Origin: Ailanthus altissimus
Lineage: Eukaryota > Streptophyta > Magnoliopsida > Sapindales > Simaroubaceae
Assembly (NCBI GenBank): GCA_946807835.1
Contig: OX327695.1
Span: 22,798,501-22,862,500 of the forward strand
Reading direction: 5' to 3'
Length of the DNA: 64,000 nucleotides
Made by a program: the position numbers and the translations under genes. Of the stretch, positions 12,119-23,936 are shown in pieces; position 1 is the first letter of the stretch; every line of letters starts with the position of its first letter. The notes below the pieces were generated by a model that saw nothing but the letters and a program-made list of their open reading frames with translations, ran no database searches and had not been told where the DNA came from.

Positions 12119-13605
12119 TGATAAGGGCAAATTTGTCATATATTTTCTCATGTTTTTATTATTGATATTTTATGGTTTTATGAGAATAGATGGCTATTTA
12201 TGTGCATTATTGTTATTTATAGGGACTTGAACGAAATTTAAAGAAAGAACGCAAAAGGAGCGAAAACAGGGACTAAAATGCAAAGTTTTCAAAGTATGTG
12301 TCCATCGCCCCAGCGCCACAAGGAATTTCGCCCCAGCGCTAAAATAGTGATCAAAATAAGAAAAACGATCTGCTTAAGTCGCGTATAGCGCCCCAGCGCC
12401 GAAGAGTCACCGCGCCAGCGACGATCCATCGCCCCAGCGCTATACAGTAACCGCGCCAGCGGTGAAGCCGTTTTCATGCAGCGCCCCAGCGCCAAGATCC
12501 CACCGCTCCAGCGGTAATAGCTTTTTCACGCGTCGCCCCAGCGACAGATGCATAGCGTGCCAGCGGTAGTGCGAGTCCTAATCCGACGAGAATTGAGATT
12601 TTCAAGCTCATATCAATCCCTATATAAAGCCACTCGGTCCCAACCTTCAAGGAGGAATCCAAGACGACCCAAGAGCACCAAGAATACATAGCACGAGTCT
12701 TGGAGAGCAATAGGAGCTTAATTGAAGCAACTTTAGAGAGAGATACAAGACGTTCTTCGGCATCAAGAGTTCCTAGGCAGCGCAATTAAGAGCAATTCGA
12801 CGTCTATATCGGTTTGCTAATAATTGTATCATGATTTATAATTATTTTTACTGCTGTTCTCTTGTAGCCATGAGCTAACTTATTTTCTGGGGTTAATATT
12901 TGAACTCAATATGTGTGCTTAATTGCCATATCTTTTTAGTATTTAATAAACTTAGTCATTTATTATTTAAATTACTTGTGTTTAATGCTTCAATATATCT
13001 GGCCAATATATGGTGAGTGAATTGGTAATATTATTGATAAACTCGGAAGAGGAATCATAATATTTAGACCTAGGTAATTTGATGCATGATTGTAGAGTAA
13101 CATTCAATGTTGCATATGCAAGTTTCAATTTAGGATAGGAATATACCTAATTGGCATGTATGATCAATAAGACCTAATCTTAATGAATCTTAATTTATTA
13201 CAAGTACCATAGGAATATAGGTATTTGGTAAATTAGGGTATACTTGCATGACCTTGGAAGAGGCTTGTGAATACATTAGTGTCTTGATCAATAATAAAGA
13301 CTAAGTGAGTTAAATATTAGAGGATTAATCATTAAAAAGCATATTGAGGGATAATATTAATCCTAGGTTTTCTCTATATTGCTATATTTAAATCTCATTG
13401 CATTGTGTTTTTATTTTTATATTTTCTACATTCATTCTTGAATTTTTATTTTTCTGAATAATTATTAGGAAGACATAATTTTAGTAATTGGTTAATAAGA
13501 AGAAATTATCCCTGTGGGTTCGACATCCGACTAATTAGTCTCTTTATTACTTGCATACGATAGTGTATACTTGCACTTAATTTATGATATAGAAATATCG
13601 CATCA
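12119..13605 (+). mobile_element. Solo LTR, Athila/Tat-like, 1,487 bp
   Basis: It starts TGATAAGGGC and ends ...TATCGCATCA, flanked by a perfect TSD GCCAT (12114-12118 and 13606-13610). It is homologous to the 3' LTR at 1563-5794, especially 12880-13605, but belongs to a different subfamily. It has a TATA box (tatataaag, 12621-12629). Just upstream, 12300-12565 holds about ten copies of a GC-rich word (core CGCcCCAGCG). It splits the linker of the copia element between integrase and RT. The 68- and 103-residue antisense frames here are by-products of the GC-rich box. Confidence 0.88.
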
Positions 13606-15471
13606 GCCATTCTATGTTGTGACACCATTTCTCCATACACTCAAGACTTGATCCAACATTCATACGTCGTGGCGCTACTCACCCCTCACCATGACGCCAC
13701 TCTAGCTCTTTCAGATTTCGAGTCCTTACCTGATTTTTCTCTTTCTTGACGTTCTTCTCACCTCATAAAGCTTCCACATCATCTTCAAGATTACGAGGTA
13801 AACCATTATAAACTTCTTGTTTTAGGCCTTTAGTCTTCTCCAGTTATGTTGGCATGCACCACCAAATCTCAAGGTATGTTTCTTATGCTCATCTCTCTCA
13901 TCCCCACAAGACTTTTATCAATAATGTTTTTACTTGGTTAAACTAACAACATATCAACTGGCTTGCCACAACCCATATTAGATTGCGGCCATGAATGACG
14001 AGATCTCAACTCTTAAAGTAATCATACTTAGAGCATGGTTTCTTTACTTCCTGGTTATTGACCCATTGAAATGGGTCTATAAAATTAAGTACAACTCTAA
14101 TGGTTCAATTTAACGTTATAAAGCTTTCCTTGTGGCTAAAGGGTTTACTCAACATGAGGGTATTGACTATATTGAGAATTTTGCTTATATGGCTAAATTA
14201 ACTATTTTTGGTGTCTTTTGGCTATTGCTTCCATTTGTCATTAGGCTCTTCATCAGATGGATATTCAAAATGTTTTTCTTTATGGGGATTTGACTGAAGA
14301 GATCTACATGACTTCTCCACTAGGTTTTCATCAATAGAGGGAGTAATACTTAGCATGTTGACTCCATAAATCCTTCTATGAATTGAAACAAACCTCGCGA
14401 AGTTGGTTTCACAAGTTTCTTGCTGTAATCTATAAGTGGTTTCTGATAATCACAGACAGACTATTATTTGTTCACCAAAGTTAATGATGATTCTCTTACT
14501 GTTATCCTTCTTTATATCGACGACATGATCATCATTGACAACAATGAAAAGATAATGGAAGAGGTAAAGGACTTAGGGCTAGTTGTTTTTAGATTAAAGA
14601 TCTCAATTTTTTAAAGAACTTCATTAGAATAAAAGTTGCTCGATCTAAAGCAAATTTTTTATCAACCCATAAAAATACGCATTTGATATACTAGAAGAGC
14701 TTGGACTTCTAGGAACCAAACTTGTAAAGTTTCCAATAGAACAAAATCCCAAGTTTACTTTTAATGATGAAGAGTTGTTTAATAATCCAAGTCACTATTG
14801 TAGGTTGATTAAGAAGTTAATTTATCTTACTTTCACTAGTCCAGATATTATTTACTCAATCAGTTTGTGCAACAACCTAAAAAATCACATCTTGAAATAG
14901 TACATTGAATGTTACGTTACTTAAAAGATGCTCTGATATTGAGTCTTTTATTTTTTTTTACATGAAAAGTTTTAGTTGAGAGGCTTTTGTGATGCATATT
15001 AGGCTGGACGTCCAAATACACAACGGTCAATTACTTGCTATTGTGTTTTTGTTGGTATTTCACTTATTTCTTGAAAAATTAAGAAACAAATCACAATATC
15101 ACGGTCCTTAGCAAAGTTCAAGTATAGGTTCGTGGAATTGATTACTTGCGAGTTAGCTAGGTTACGATACTTATTAAGAGATTTGTAAGCACTTCACTCA
15201 AAATCAACTTAACTTTTTGTGACAACTAAGCAACAATTTATATTTCAGTTAACTCTATCTTTTATGAGAGGAAAAAATATATTGAGATAAATCATTATAC
15301 AATTCATGAACGAATATAAAAAGAATATAAAAAAGGGAGCTTAACACTTCTTTTGTGAAAGTAAAAAACAAGTTGTTAGCCCATTTACCAAGTCATTAGA
15401 TCAAGTTGTTTTTTTTTTTTATACTTAATAAGTTGAGAGTTCTTAAAATTTACTCTCCAACTTAAGGGGAG
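13606..15471 (+). pseudogene. Copia linker, reverse transcriptase and RNase H relic
   Basis: The RT begins around 13987 ('A-M-N-D-E-I-S-T-L'). 'KWVYKIKYNSNGSI', an in-frame TAA (14111-14113) and 'RYKAFLVAKGFTQHEGIDY' follow (14068-14175). The catalytic motif survives as Y-I-D-D-M at 14513-14527. RNase H remnants lie near 14990-15170: 'D-A-Y', 'Q-R-S-I-T-C-Y-C-V-F-V-G', 'S-L-A-K-F-K-Y-R'. Several frameshifts and stops rule out function. Spacing and order match a normal copia pol C-terminal half. Confidence 0.85.
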
Positions 15472-15708
15472 TGTTAAAAGATGAAATAAATTAATTATTT
15501 TTTTAATTATTTTTTCACTTTTAATAATTGATCAATAGTTTTGATGTATCTTTTTCTTTAGTACATAATTATCTAGTGATATATTTTTAACTTTTCTTTA
15601 TAAGCATAAGGATAGCTTTACATATATAACACTTTCTTTTGTAATTGAGATACAATAATGTATATAATTTTTGTTTAAATTCTTTTTTGGTTGTCTCTTA
15701 AATTTTCA
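15472..15708 (+). mobile_element. 3' LTR of the copia element
   Basis: It starts TGTTAAAAGATG directly after the polypurine tract 'cttaaggggag'. The likely end is ...AAATTTTCA at 15708, about 237 bp, a normal size for a copia LTR. The 3' border rests only on the CA dinucleotide and the expected length, since the 5' LTR and its TSD copy are not in the window. Confidence 0.5.
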
Positions 15709-18700
15709 TCGATTAGCAACCAACGACGATGATACTAAAGGTGAGTTTTTTCTTTTTTTAAATTACTTTTTAAAACCAATACTAATTATTTTCTAATATA
15801 AATATTATATATAAAAGTAAAATAAATAAATTACCAAATTTAACAAAATCTAACAGCTGCATTTATCAAACACACATCAATTTTCACTTGACAGCTAGTT
15901 CTTTCACTTCAAGACACCTGTGACTTCAAAGTCTCATCATCTCTATACCAAATGGACCTTTAATAAATAGAAGTACCTCTGACACGGCTATCTAACATAA
16001 AGTCGAAAATATAAAGGAATTTTATGTTTTCACATCCTATTACTAAATAAGAGAGAGAAAATATTAGTCCCTTTTCAGAGGGCATCAACGTCTTTTGAAT
16101 AAGCAATTGTGAATTCTACTTATTTTCCAAATATAGAACCCACTTTTTATCTTTCTAAAATTGTTTTGTAAGTAAAAAAACAGCTGGTGAAGTAACAAGC
16201 TAGCCCTTAATTAATTTGAGTTGAGTTAATGACTTCAGCTATACTCATCGGTTAGTTGGATGGATAATTAATATTACTTGCAGAATAAAATTTGCAAAAT
16301 TAAACCAAAACTACAAGAAGGAAGTCCCAATCATATATATCTATGTTGGAAGATAATTTTTGCAGGATCAACATCTTAATGGTACCCACAAGAAAGAAAG
16401 AAAAAAAAAATGAATAAAGAGTTTAATAGCAGTCGTAAATGAAAATTCAATGAATGATGGAATTTAGAGAAGTGGGTCTCTCTATACTTTCACTAGAACT
16501 TTCATTTGAAGCATCTACCCACATGGTGATATCGTTGCCAGCGGGTTGCATATTAATGGCAAAGAAAGCCTTTGAAAAGTTCAATCACCTTCTCTCTCTT
16601 TCTTAAGCAAACATTTCATCAATATATATCTATAGAGAGAGAGAGGAAGGCCATGTCTAATAGAAGGGAAGAAGGGGGACAGAAAAGACTTATTGTTGCA
16701 TTATATTTATTTGATTATATGGAGTGTCATGTGTGTGTTTGTTGTGTAGATAATGACGTCCATGTCCCAACGGTAGGGCATATGTAATATATTTGCCCTT
16801 AAACACAGAGACAGACTGAAAAAGACCATTGATTTTACTAGCCCATGGTTATTATTATTATTTTTTTGCAATGAGTAGCCCATGGTAATTAGCTAATTAA
16901 GTATATATTTCGAAAGTGATAAAAGCAGCCTAAGATATAGTAATTCCTTAATTATGATGACGACACAAGAAGAATCATTGCAATAAACCAAAACAAGTAC
17001 GGAGAAGATTTTCAAGCTACTCCTTTTGTCTCACTCATATTTCATGCAAATCCGTAGGCCCTGCAGGCTTGGGAGTGTGATAATCGATACCCATCGTAGA
17101 AGATTAATCTCCTACTTTTGCAGTGAAGCTATGGAAAAAGTTTGTCGTAAGAAAAAACAATCTTGTAAATCATTCTACAATTGAACGTGGCATGGCGGCA
17201 TTTTACAACTGCACACGTGCATGTCATGGGAAACACGTGTAAGACCCACTTTCTCTCTTCGTCTTTGGTACAATAGAAGAGGTGGATATAATGGTTGAAT
17301 TGAATTTGCACAAACTGTTGGCCATAATTAAAAACCTTTTTCTTTTTGTGCTATACGATTTTTATTACTAATACGACTACTATCGTTTGGAATTTGGTAT
17401 GTCAACTTTTCTACATCTTCCACCCATATCTTTTAAAAATCTTTCTCTTTCTTACATATCATGGTTAACATCTATGTTTCAATATAAATACCAATCTATA
17501 TTATGATGGGCGATTCTATAAAAGAAATTTATGGAGGATTGATTAAGAAATAATCTTGAACAAAAATACGAGAGTTCAAACACATAAGAGTATATTTTTT
17601 TCTTCTAAAAGTTCACATAAATATGTCAATTTGTGTAAATAAATCATATTCGTATTGTGTCAATATAAGGTATTAATAAATTTTATCATATTTATATACG
17701 ATTTATTTATGTAAACAAATTAGATACTCATATACAGATTCGATTCATTTAATATATGAATTACATGATACAATATAATTATACATGTTTAAATAAATAA
17801 ATAAAAAATTATTCATTTATATGATTATACATGATTCGATTCGTTTGATAATTATAATCGTTTAAATGAATAATAATATCAAATTTAATTTGTTAACATG
17901 AAATATGCAATTCGTTTAATATGATTAAACATGTTTAAATCATGATAAATATATTTTTATTTTTTAATTATATATTTTTTAATAATATAATTGAAATTAT
18001 GTCTTATTCGTGTCTTACACGAATATATTTTTAAATAAATAAATTTGATTTGTTTAGTTTAACATGACTTAAATGAATATGCGAATTGGAGAGTTCTAAT
18101 ACATATTCGACACAATTAATAAACGGGTAATATAAATTCAATCCGTTTATTAATCATGTCATTTCTTTTCTACCTATATTTGCGTAGTGTATATTAAATT
18201 CGTGTTGAATAATCTTATCATGACTTATTTTATCACCTTTAGATTCACATTTTGCTATTGGATAAGTAATTTTTTATCATTAAAAATTGATAAAAGGATA
18301 AAAAAAATTGCCCAACTCTTAACATAAAAAGTACATAATTAATATATTAATTTTTTTCATGTGAAAACATTCTCACTTTTTTAATATTATACTAATAAAT
18401 CTTCAAAATATTGATGAAAAATTGGGTTATGATAAAAATTACAGTATAAATATTTGCATAAATTTTATTTATTAAATTTAATTAATGACTTAAGATTAAT
18501 AAAGAAAATTAACATATTTACAAGCTGAACATGCTAAATAAAAGTTGGTATTCTTTTAAAAGAATGAATAACATATTAGCACTATTTAAATACTGAACAA
18601 AACCATTCCCCTTTCCATGATATCTTTTGTGCTTATCCTCTCCTTATTTGACTAAACTATTTTTTTTAATAAAAAATAAATCAATTTTAAAAAATTAAAC

Positions 18701-18810
18701 TATTGTAAAGAAAAATTTAATTTTGAATTGTTAAGAACTGGCATATTTTAATTGTTAATAACTTCTTTTAAAAGAATTAAAAAAACATGTAATAACAATT
18801 TATTTTAATT
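15709..18810. other. AT-rich intergenic region without a recognised gene
   Basis: Short ORFs at 16572-16787 (+) and 17129-17311 (-) match nothing I recognise and have no intron or codon signal that makes them convincing. 16636-16651 is a (GA)n tract. From 17480 to 18790 the sequence is very AT-rich, with repeated 'atttaaatgaataa' and 'gattcgatt' words, probably remains of old transposons. I see no tRNA or other RNA gene. Confidence 0.5.
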
Positions 18811-19417
18811 AGGGTTGTTCATAATTCAATCCAATCCATCTAATTCGTCCGATCCAATTCAATCTGATCTACTTTTTATCGGATTTAATAGATTGGGCTA
18901 GATCGAAACTAATGAAATCCGTCTTTGGTGAATTAATTTGTAGATTTACTTTGACATAGTCTTTAAAATTTGGTCCAACCCAAAATTAAAATCATAATAT
19001 TTATAAATAAAATAATTAAAAAATATGTCATTATTCATTTGTTTCACTATATCAAAAGTAAACAAAAAATATTAACCCACAAAATTATATAAGACAACTA
19101 ATTACTTTTATCGAATTTAAGCTACTTTTAATCGTTGTCAACCACCAAACAAACTGTAATATAAATTGAGCAAGTTTAACCTATTTTAAGAATGAGTGGC
19201 TCAATCCAATTGACATTTCTAAATAGAATTCGTGTTTTTATATTATAATTTTGGTTTGGATTAGAGTGGATATGGATTTATAATTTTCTTAGTAGATTAG
19301 ATCGGGTTGAATTTTATATTTTAATGGATTTAATTAGATTGAAAATCACTGATTTGCTTAGTGATGGATTGGATAAATTATTAGTCAAATTCGTTGAATC
19401 CAATTAATAAATACCCT
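18811..19417. mobile_element. MITE-like element, possibly hAT-derived
   Basis: The left end AGGGTTGTTCATAAT and the right end, whose complement reads AAGGGTATTTATTAATTGG, form an imperfect terminal inverted repeat. TAATT flanks both sides (18806-18810 and from 19417). The interior is full of 'ccaatcc/ggattgg' words facing in opposite directions, a pattern of small non-autonomous DNA transposons in plants. There is no transposase. The AT-rich flank makes the TSD weak evidence. Confidence 0.45.
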
Positions 19418-19719
19418 TAATTTTAACTAAATAATAGGTTTAAGAAATATTTTTTAAAAGTAATTAATGTTTATTACAATATAAATGTAATTAAAAAAAT
19501 ATAAATTTTAAAATTATTTATTACACCCGATGATTACTTGACACATTATTTTTTTTTAAGACAATTTGAAATATCTAGTATTATTCTAATAACTATCCAA
19601 AATAACATATAATAATATATTACTTGTTACCATAATAATCATTTAAGATAACATGTAATAGTCATTAACAATCAAGGTAGACATCATTTTTTCTTAACTA
19701 ATAATAGTTAAGGAATTGA

Positions 19720-20919
19720 TGCTATTAAAGATATTAAGAAATTAAGACAATTAATCTCTTACTATATATAGTTTATAATTAATATGTTATATTTGATTTT
19801 CTTATATGTATTTATGTTCCTTATTTATATTAACCTAAAGTCTATATAAAAGCCATCTATGTAACATTTATAATATACATAATTACAACAACAATGTAGT
19901 CTTTAAAGTTTTTTAATTTTTCTTTATTATTTATATTATCTTTTTCTTTTTTTTTTGTTTATCTTTTTCTTTTCTTTTTTGTCTTTTCTCACATGATATC
20001 AAAACTTTTACTATCTTGAATTTAAGGGAAAATGTTAAAGAATTTAAAGAAATTAAGACAATTAATTCATATCATATATTTTATAATTAATATGTTATAT
20101 TTTATTTCTTTATATGTATTTATGTGTTCTTTATTTATGTTAACCTAAAACTTATATAAAGGCTTATTTTGTAACATTTGTAATACAGAAAATATAGTAA
20201 AGATGCAATATTTACAATTTTCTTGTGTCTCTTTATTTTTCCGTTGCTTTATCTTTTTCAACATGGTATCAAAGCTTTTCAATCCTTTCTAAGAGTTAGT
20301 TTTCGTTGTTTTCTTTATCTTTTTTAATATGGTATTTCTCAAAGCACTTGCACTTATAACGGTTAATTTTTTATTTTTCTATCAATGTGTTTGCACTCGC
20401 AGGGGTTGACAACGCATGTGTACTCGTAACGGTTGATTTTCTATTTCTTTATCATTGCGTTTGCACTCGTAGCGGTTGACAAAGCACTTACACCTATAAC
20501 AGTTGTTTTCAAATTTCTCTTAATGCATGTGTACTCGCAAGTGATTGACTTTCTCAACTCGCTTGTCACTCTAACAATGGTTGCCCCTATATGACAAGGG
20601 TTGTCATTCGCCGATAGTGGATTAAAATCAAGAATCTTCCTTTTCAAACTCAAGTTTCTACCATATTGAATTTGAGGGGAGATGTTAAAGATATAAAGAA
20701 ATTAAGACAATTAATCTACCATACATAGTCTAAATTAATAGGTTATATTTAGTTTCCTTATATGTATTTATGTTCCTTATTTATATTAACCTAAAGCCTA
20801 TATAAAATTCATCTATGTAACATTTGTAATATACAGAATTACAGCAATAATGTAATCTTTAAAATTTTTCAATTTTTTATTATTATTTTTGCTGTTTTTT
20901 TTTTTTGTCTTTTCTCACA
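19720..20919 (+). mobile_element. TRIM-like array of three LTRs (LTR-int-LTR-int-LTR)
   Basis: There are three homologous LTRs of 231-274 bp: A 19720-19993, B 20033-20263, C 20683-20919. Each starts TG(tT)TAAAGA and ends in CA, with a TATA box (19841-19850, 20151-20160, 20798-20806). B is followed by TGGTATCAAAGC (20264-20275), a good initiator-tRNA-Met primer-binding site; A is followed by the degenerate TGATATCAAAAC. Polypurine-like tracts precede B (tttaagggaaaa) and C (tttgaggggaga). A and C resemble each other more than either resembles B. No coding capacity is present. Confidence 0.75.
20340..20560. repeat. Tandem repeat inside the TRIM-like internal region
   Basis: Roughly 65-bp imperfect units carry the words 'gcactcg(c/t)a', 'cggttga' and 'ttctttatca(t/a)tg', repeated about three to four times between the second and third LTR. 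The region translates into nothing recognisable. Confidence 0.6.
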
Positions 20920-21570
20920 AATGCTATGATTTTTATTATGGTATTATAGAATTTTTTTAAAACTTCTAAAAATATTTTACAACTCTTTATACAGTTGTAC
21001 ATATTGATGTTCACAGAGAATAGGCATTTAATAGAAGTGTTGACATATATTTACCTTAAAAGGTTCATTGATGCATTATATTCACAATTGTTTTTAAAAA
21101 AAAAGTGCTGAGGATGAAAGTTTATATAATTTATTGAAATGTTTAGAAGAATACAAATGTTTCCATGCAGGGGGACCTTTTTAGGGGTCTAGAGGGCCAT
21201 GGCCCCAAGCCCTAAATTTTTTTAAAATTTAATAATAAATTTTCATAATTTTTACTCTTTAAAATAAATATATTTATAATTTGATTATCTAAAATTTTAA
21301 GTCAGATATTAAAATTTTAATATAATTAAATTTTAATATAATATAATCTTTAATTTTAATATATGATCGTTCCACCCGTATTTAGATAATTGTAACAACG
21401 GCTATAGAATGTTAATGAAATCGTTTACCAAATGTTAGTGCTCAAAGTATAGTATAGGGGTAACAACAATATCATATGCCAGTGCCATATGATGCCGTCA
21501 AAAGTTTCTTAATGGTTAAAATAAAGTTTTAGATTATGTTGAGATCATAAAATATGATCTAGTAAATTTC
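20920..21570. other. Spacer upstream of the MATE gene
   Basis: AT-rich spacer. A GC-rich patch at 21177-21215 ('gagggccatggcccc') stands out and may be a fragment of an unidentified transposon end. No ORF of note. Confidence 0.4.
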
Positions 21571-22245
21571 AGAGAGAGAGAGAAAGAGAGGGAGGGCTAC
21601 CCCCAGATTGAATGAAGGGTGGGGCAATAGGGGCCTTGGAAAGGGCGAAGAAAAAGAGGGAGGAAAGTTTAGTTTGGGGTATTAGAATCAAAGAGAGAGT
21701 TTGATTTTTGATGATGTGTTGACAGCTTTTAGCGTTTGGCAATTGGAGGGACTGCCAGCAACTGTTTGTAGATTGAAAGAGAGAAGCTTCCGCTTTTCAA
21801 TCTTTGAGTCCACTGACGATCTTTTGTTAGAAAACGACGAACCACCCGCATGCCCAACCCGGCAACCTCTTTGTCCTCCTTATACTTTTCATTCTCATTC
21901 TCACTCTCACTCTCACTCACAGGCACAGGCACACTCGTCCATTTCTCACCACCAAGTAGAGATTCTAGAACCCTGAAAAAAGTTAACTATGATACCAGAA
22001 ACAGCAGTATTATAATTTTATACATACACACTCACTCCTCCTCAGACATCTATATATATGTTGTAGTTTGTAGGAGATCGTGCATAGAAAAGAATAGAGA
22101 ATGTCCTCTTCTCCTGTTTATCTCTACTCTTCAAATCTTAAGAAAACACCTCTTTGCTTTGATCATCTTTTGCCTACTCTCTCTTTCGCTAACAATATTC
22201 TAGAGTGAGCTTTGAGGCGACTTGCTCGATTTGGGTTTTGCTAAA
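21571..22245 (+). promoter_or_regulatory. Proximal promoter and 5' leader of the MATE gene
   Basis: It holds a (GA)n tract (21571-21597), a (TCTCAC)-type microsatellite (21888-21926) and a TATA-like run (tctatatatatg, 22049-22060) about 190 bp before the ATG. GA/CT tracts near start sites are common in plant promoters. Short upstream ORFs (21701-21976, 21850-22203) would lie in the transcript only if transcription starts well upstream of the TATA-like run. The start site is not provable from sequence alone. Confidence 0.35.
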
Positions 22246-23936
22246 ATGGCGAATGTGAATGATTCATCAGCTCCTCTTTTGTTGAATCATGGTTCAACGA
22301 TATCCGAACTGCAAGAAAGTAGTGTTAAGGATGTACCATTAATAGCTGATGATCATCAGGAGCATCAAGATTCTCTGTACTGCCAATATCAAGCCTGGCG
22401 TCTATCTCTTTCACAGGTTTGTTTAATGACGCCAGCTCTTATCTAGTATTTTTGTTTTCAGTTGCTTTCAGGGTTAAACTCTCAGGTTATTAGTTTTTAC
22501 AGCGCGCATTATTTTCGCTCCTACAGGTTGTTGAAGAGGTCAAGCAGCTTTATGTCATAGCCTTTCCTATGATCGTCACTGGCCTTCTCCTGTATGGAAA
22601 ATCAGCAATATCGATGCTTTTCATGGGCAAATTGGGCAAGGATGAATTGGCAGGAGGGTCTCTCGCAATCGGTATTGCCAATATCACTGGATACTCTGTC
22701 ATTTCTGGCCTCTCTACGGGCATGGATGCCATATCTTCTCAAGCCTGTGGAGCCAAACAATGGCCTCTTATGGGCCAAACCCTACAACGCACCATTGCTA
22801 TTCTCATTTTAGCTTGCATACCCATCTCTCTTTTATGGCTTAACTTTGAACCTATACTTGTCTTTTGCGGCCAAGATCCAGATATCTCATCCATTGCTTC
22901 TAGTTATCTTGCATTCTCTCTCCCAGATCTATTTTTCCAATCCGTTATCAATCCTCTAAAAATCTACTTAAGAACCCAAAACATAACTTTTCCTCTTATG
23001 CTCAGTGCTGCCTTTGCTCTTGCTCTGCATGCACCCATCAACTACATCTTACTCCATCATTTCAGCCTTGGCATTCAAGGCATAGCTGTGGCTGCGGCCA
23101 TTACAGACTTTAATCTATTAATAACTCTTGTGCTTTACCTATGCTTTTCTGGCATTTGTACAAAATCTTGGCAAGGCTGGTCAATTCAATGCTTTTATGA
23201 ATGGAGACCAATTCTTGGCCTAGCCATCCCTAGTTGTATCTCTGTTTGCTTAGAATGGTGGTGGTATGAGCTCATGATAGTCCTTTCAGGGTTCCTCACA
23301 AACGCCACTGAAGCTGTTGCTACCATGGGCATTATCATACAAGCGACTTCACTTGTTTACATCTTCCCTTCATCACTGAGCCTAGCCGTGTCAACAAGGG
23401 TCGGTAACGAGTTAGGCGCTAGCCAACCCATCAAAGCCAAAACATCATCTATCATTGCATTATCATGCGCCATTCTCATGAGCATTATGGACACGTTGTT
23501 CATGACAACGATGAGCAACACTTGGGGCCAAATCTTTACAGATGATGCAGCCATTTTATCATTAACGGCTATGTCAATGCCGTTGGTGGGCTTGTGTGAG
23601 CTTGGAAACTGCCCGCAGACCACCGGCTGCGGGGCTTTGAGAGGCAGTGCCAGGCCAACTTTGGGTGCTAACATAAATTTGGGATCTTTCTACGGCGTCG
23701 GATTTCCAATTGCTATATTTATGGGCTTTGCGATGAATATGGGCTTGTTCGGCCTTTGGTTGGGTTTAGTGGCAGCCCAAGCGGTCTGTGCTATTATAAT
23801 GGTGGTAGTGCTGATGAAAACTGATTGGATTGTGCAAGCAGAGAGAGCACGAGAACTCACTGGGTCTGGAATTACAGTGGACGAGGATGCAGAGAACAAA
23901 CGCCAGGGATTGATATCAGGTTATCGGTCATGCTAG
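22246..23936 (+). CDS. MATE efflux transporter (DETOXIFICATION family, DTX48-56-like clade)
   Basis: Two exons, 22246-22416 and 22527-23936, are joined in phase 0 across a 110-bp GT-AG intron; the product is 526 aa, a usual MATE length. The start is the first in-frame ATG (context aaaATGgcg). An acidic N-terminal tail of about 60 residues precedes twelve hydrophobic segments. Family signatures are visible: GLSTGMDAISSQACGAKQW (about 118-136), 'NPLKIYLRTQ', 'STRVGNELGA', and C-Q/T-T-x-C-G-x-L-R-G-S-A-R-P near 415-430, typical of the DTX48-56 branch. MATE proteins export organic cations or hormones by H+ or Na+ antiport, usually at plasma, vacuolar or endomembranes. The substrate cannot be told from sequence. 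No disabling change is seen, so the gene looks functional. It stands alone, 450 bp from a gypsy element downstream. Confidence 0.95.

Larger units (their letters stand above)
5795..15708 (+). mobile_element. Decayed Ty1/copia retrotransposon, host of the nested insertions
   Basis: Fragments of one copia polyprotein occur in the right order on the plus strand: gag zinc knuckle, protease and integrase N-terminus (5795-6778), integrase core (11162-11800), linker (11800-12118 and 13606-13975), RT and RNase H (13976-15460), then a polypurine tract (aaggggag, 15464-15471) and a short 3' LTR. Two foreign blocks interrupt it (6779-11161 and 12119-13605). The element's 5' LTR and most of gag lie upstream, beyond the Athila-like element that occupies the start of the window. 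Many stops and frameshifts show it is long dead. Confidence 0.85.

Noticed and set aside
12300..12565. CRISPR-like array of repeated GC words
   Set aside because: Spacing is irregular, units are about 10 bp and sit in a plant LTR promoter; no Cas genes, eukaryotic genome.
12289..12785. Two overlapping Ala/Arg-rich minus-strand ORFs
   Set aside because: Caused by the repeated GC-rich word in an LTR U3 region; no domain and no support.
16572..16787. 71-residue plus-strand ORF
   Set aside because: No homology recognised, low-complexity surroundings, no promoter or splice evidence.
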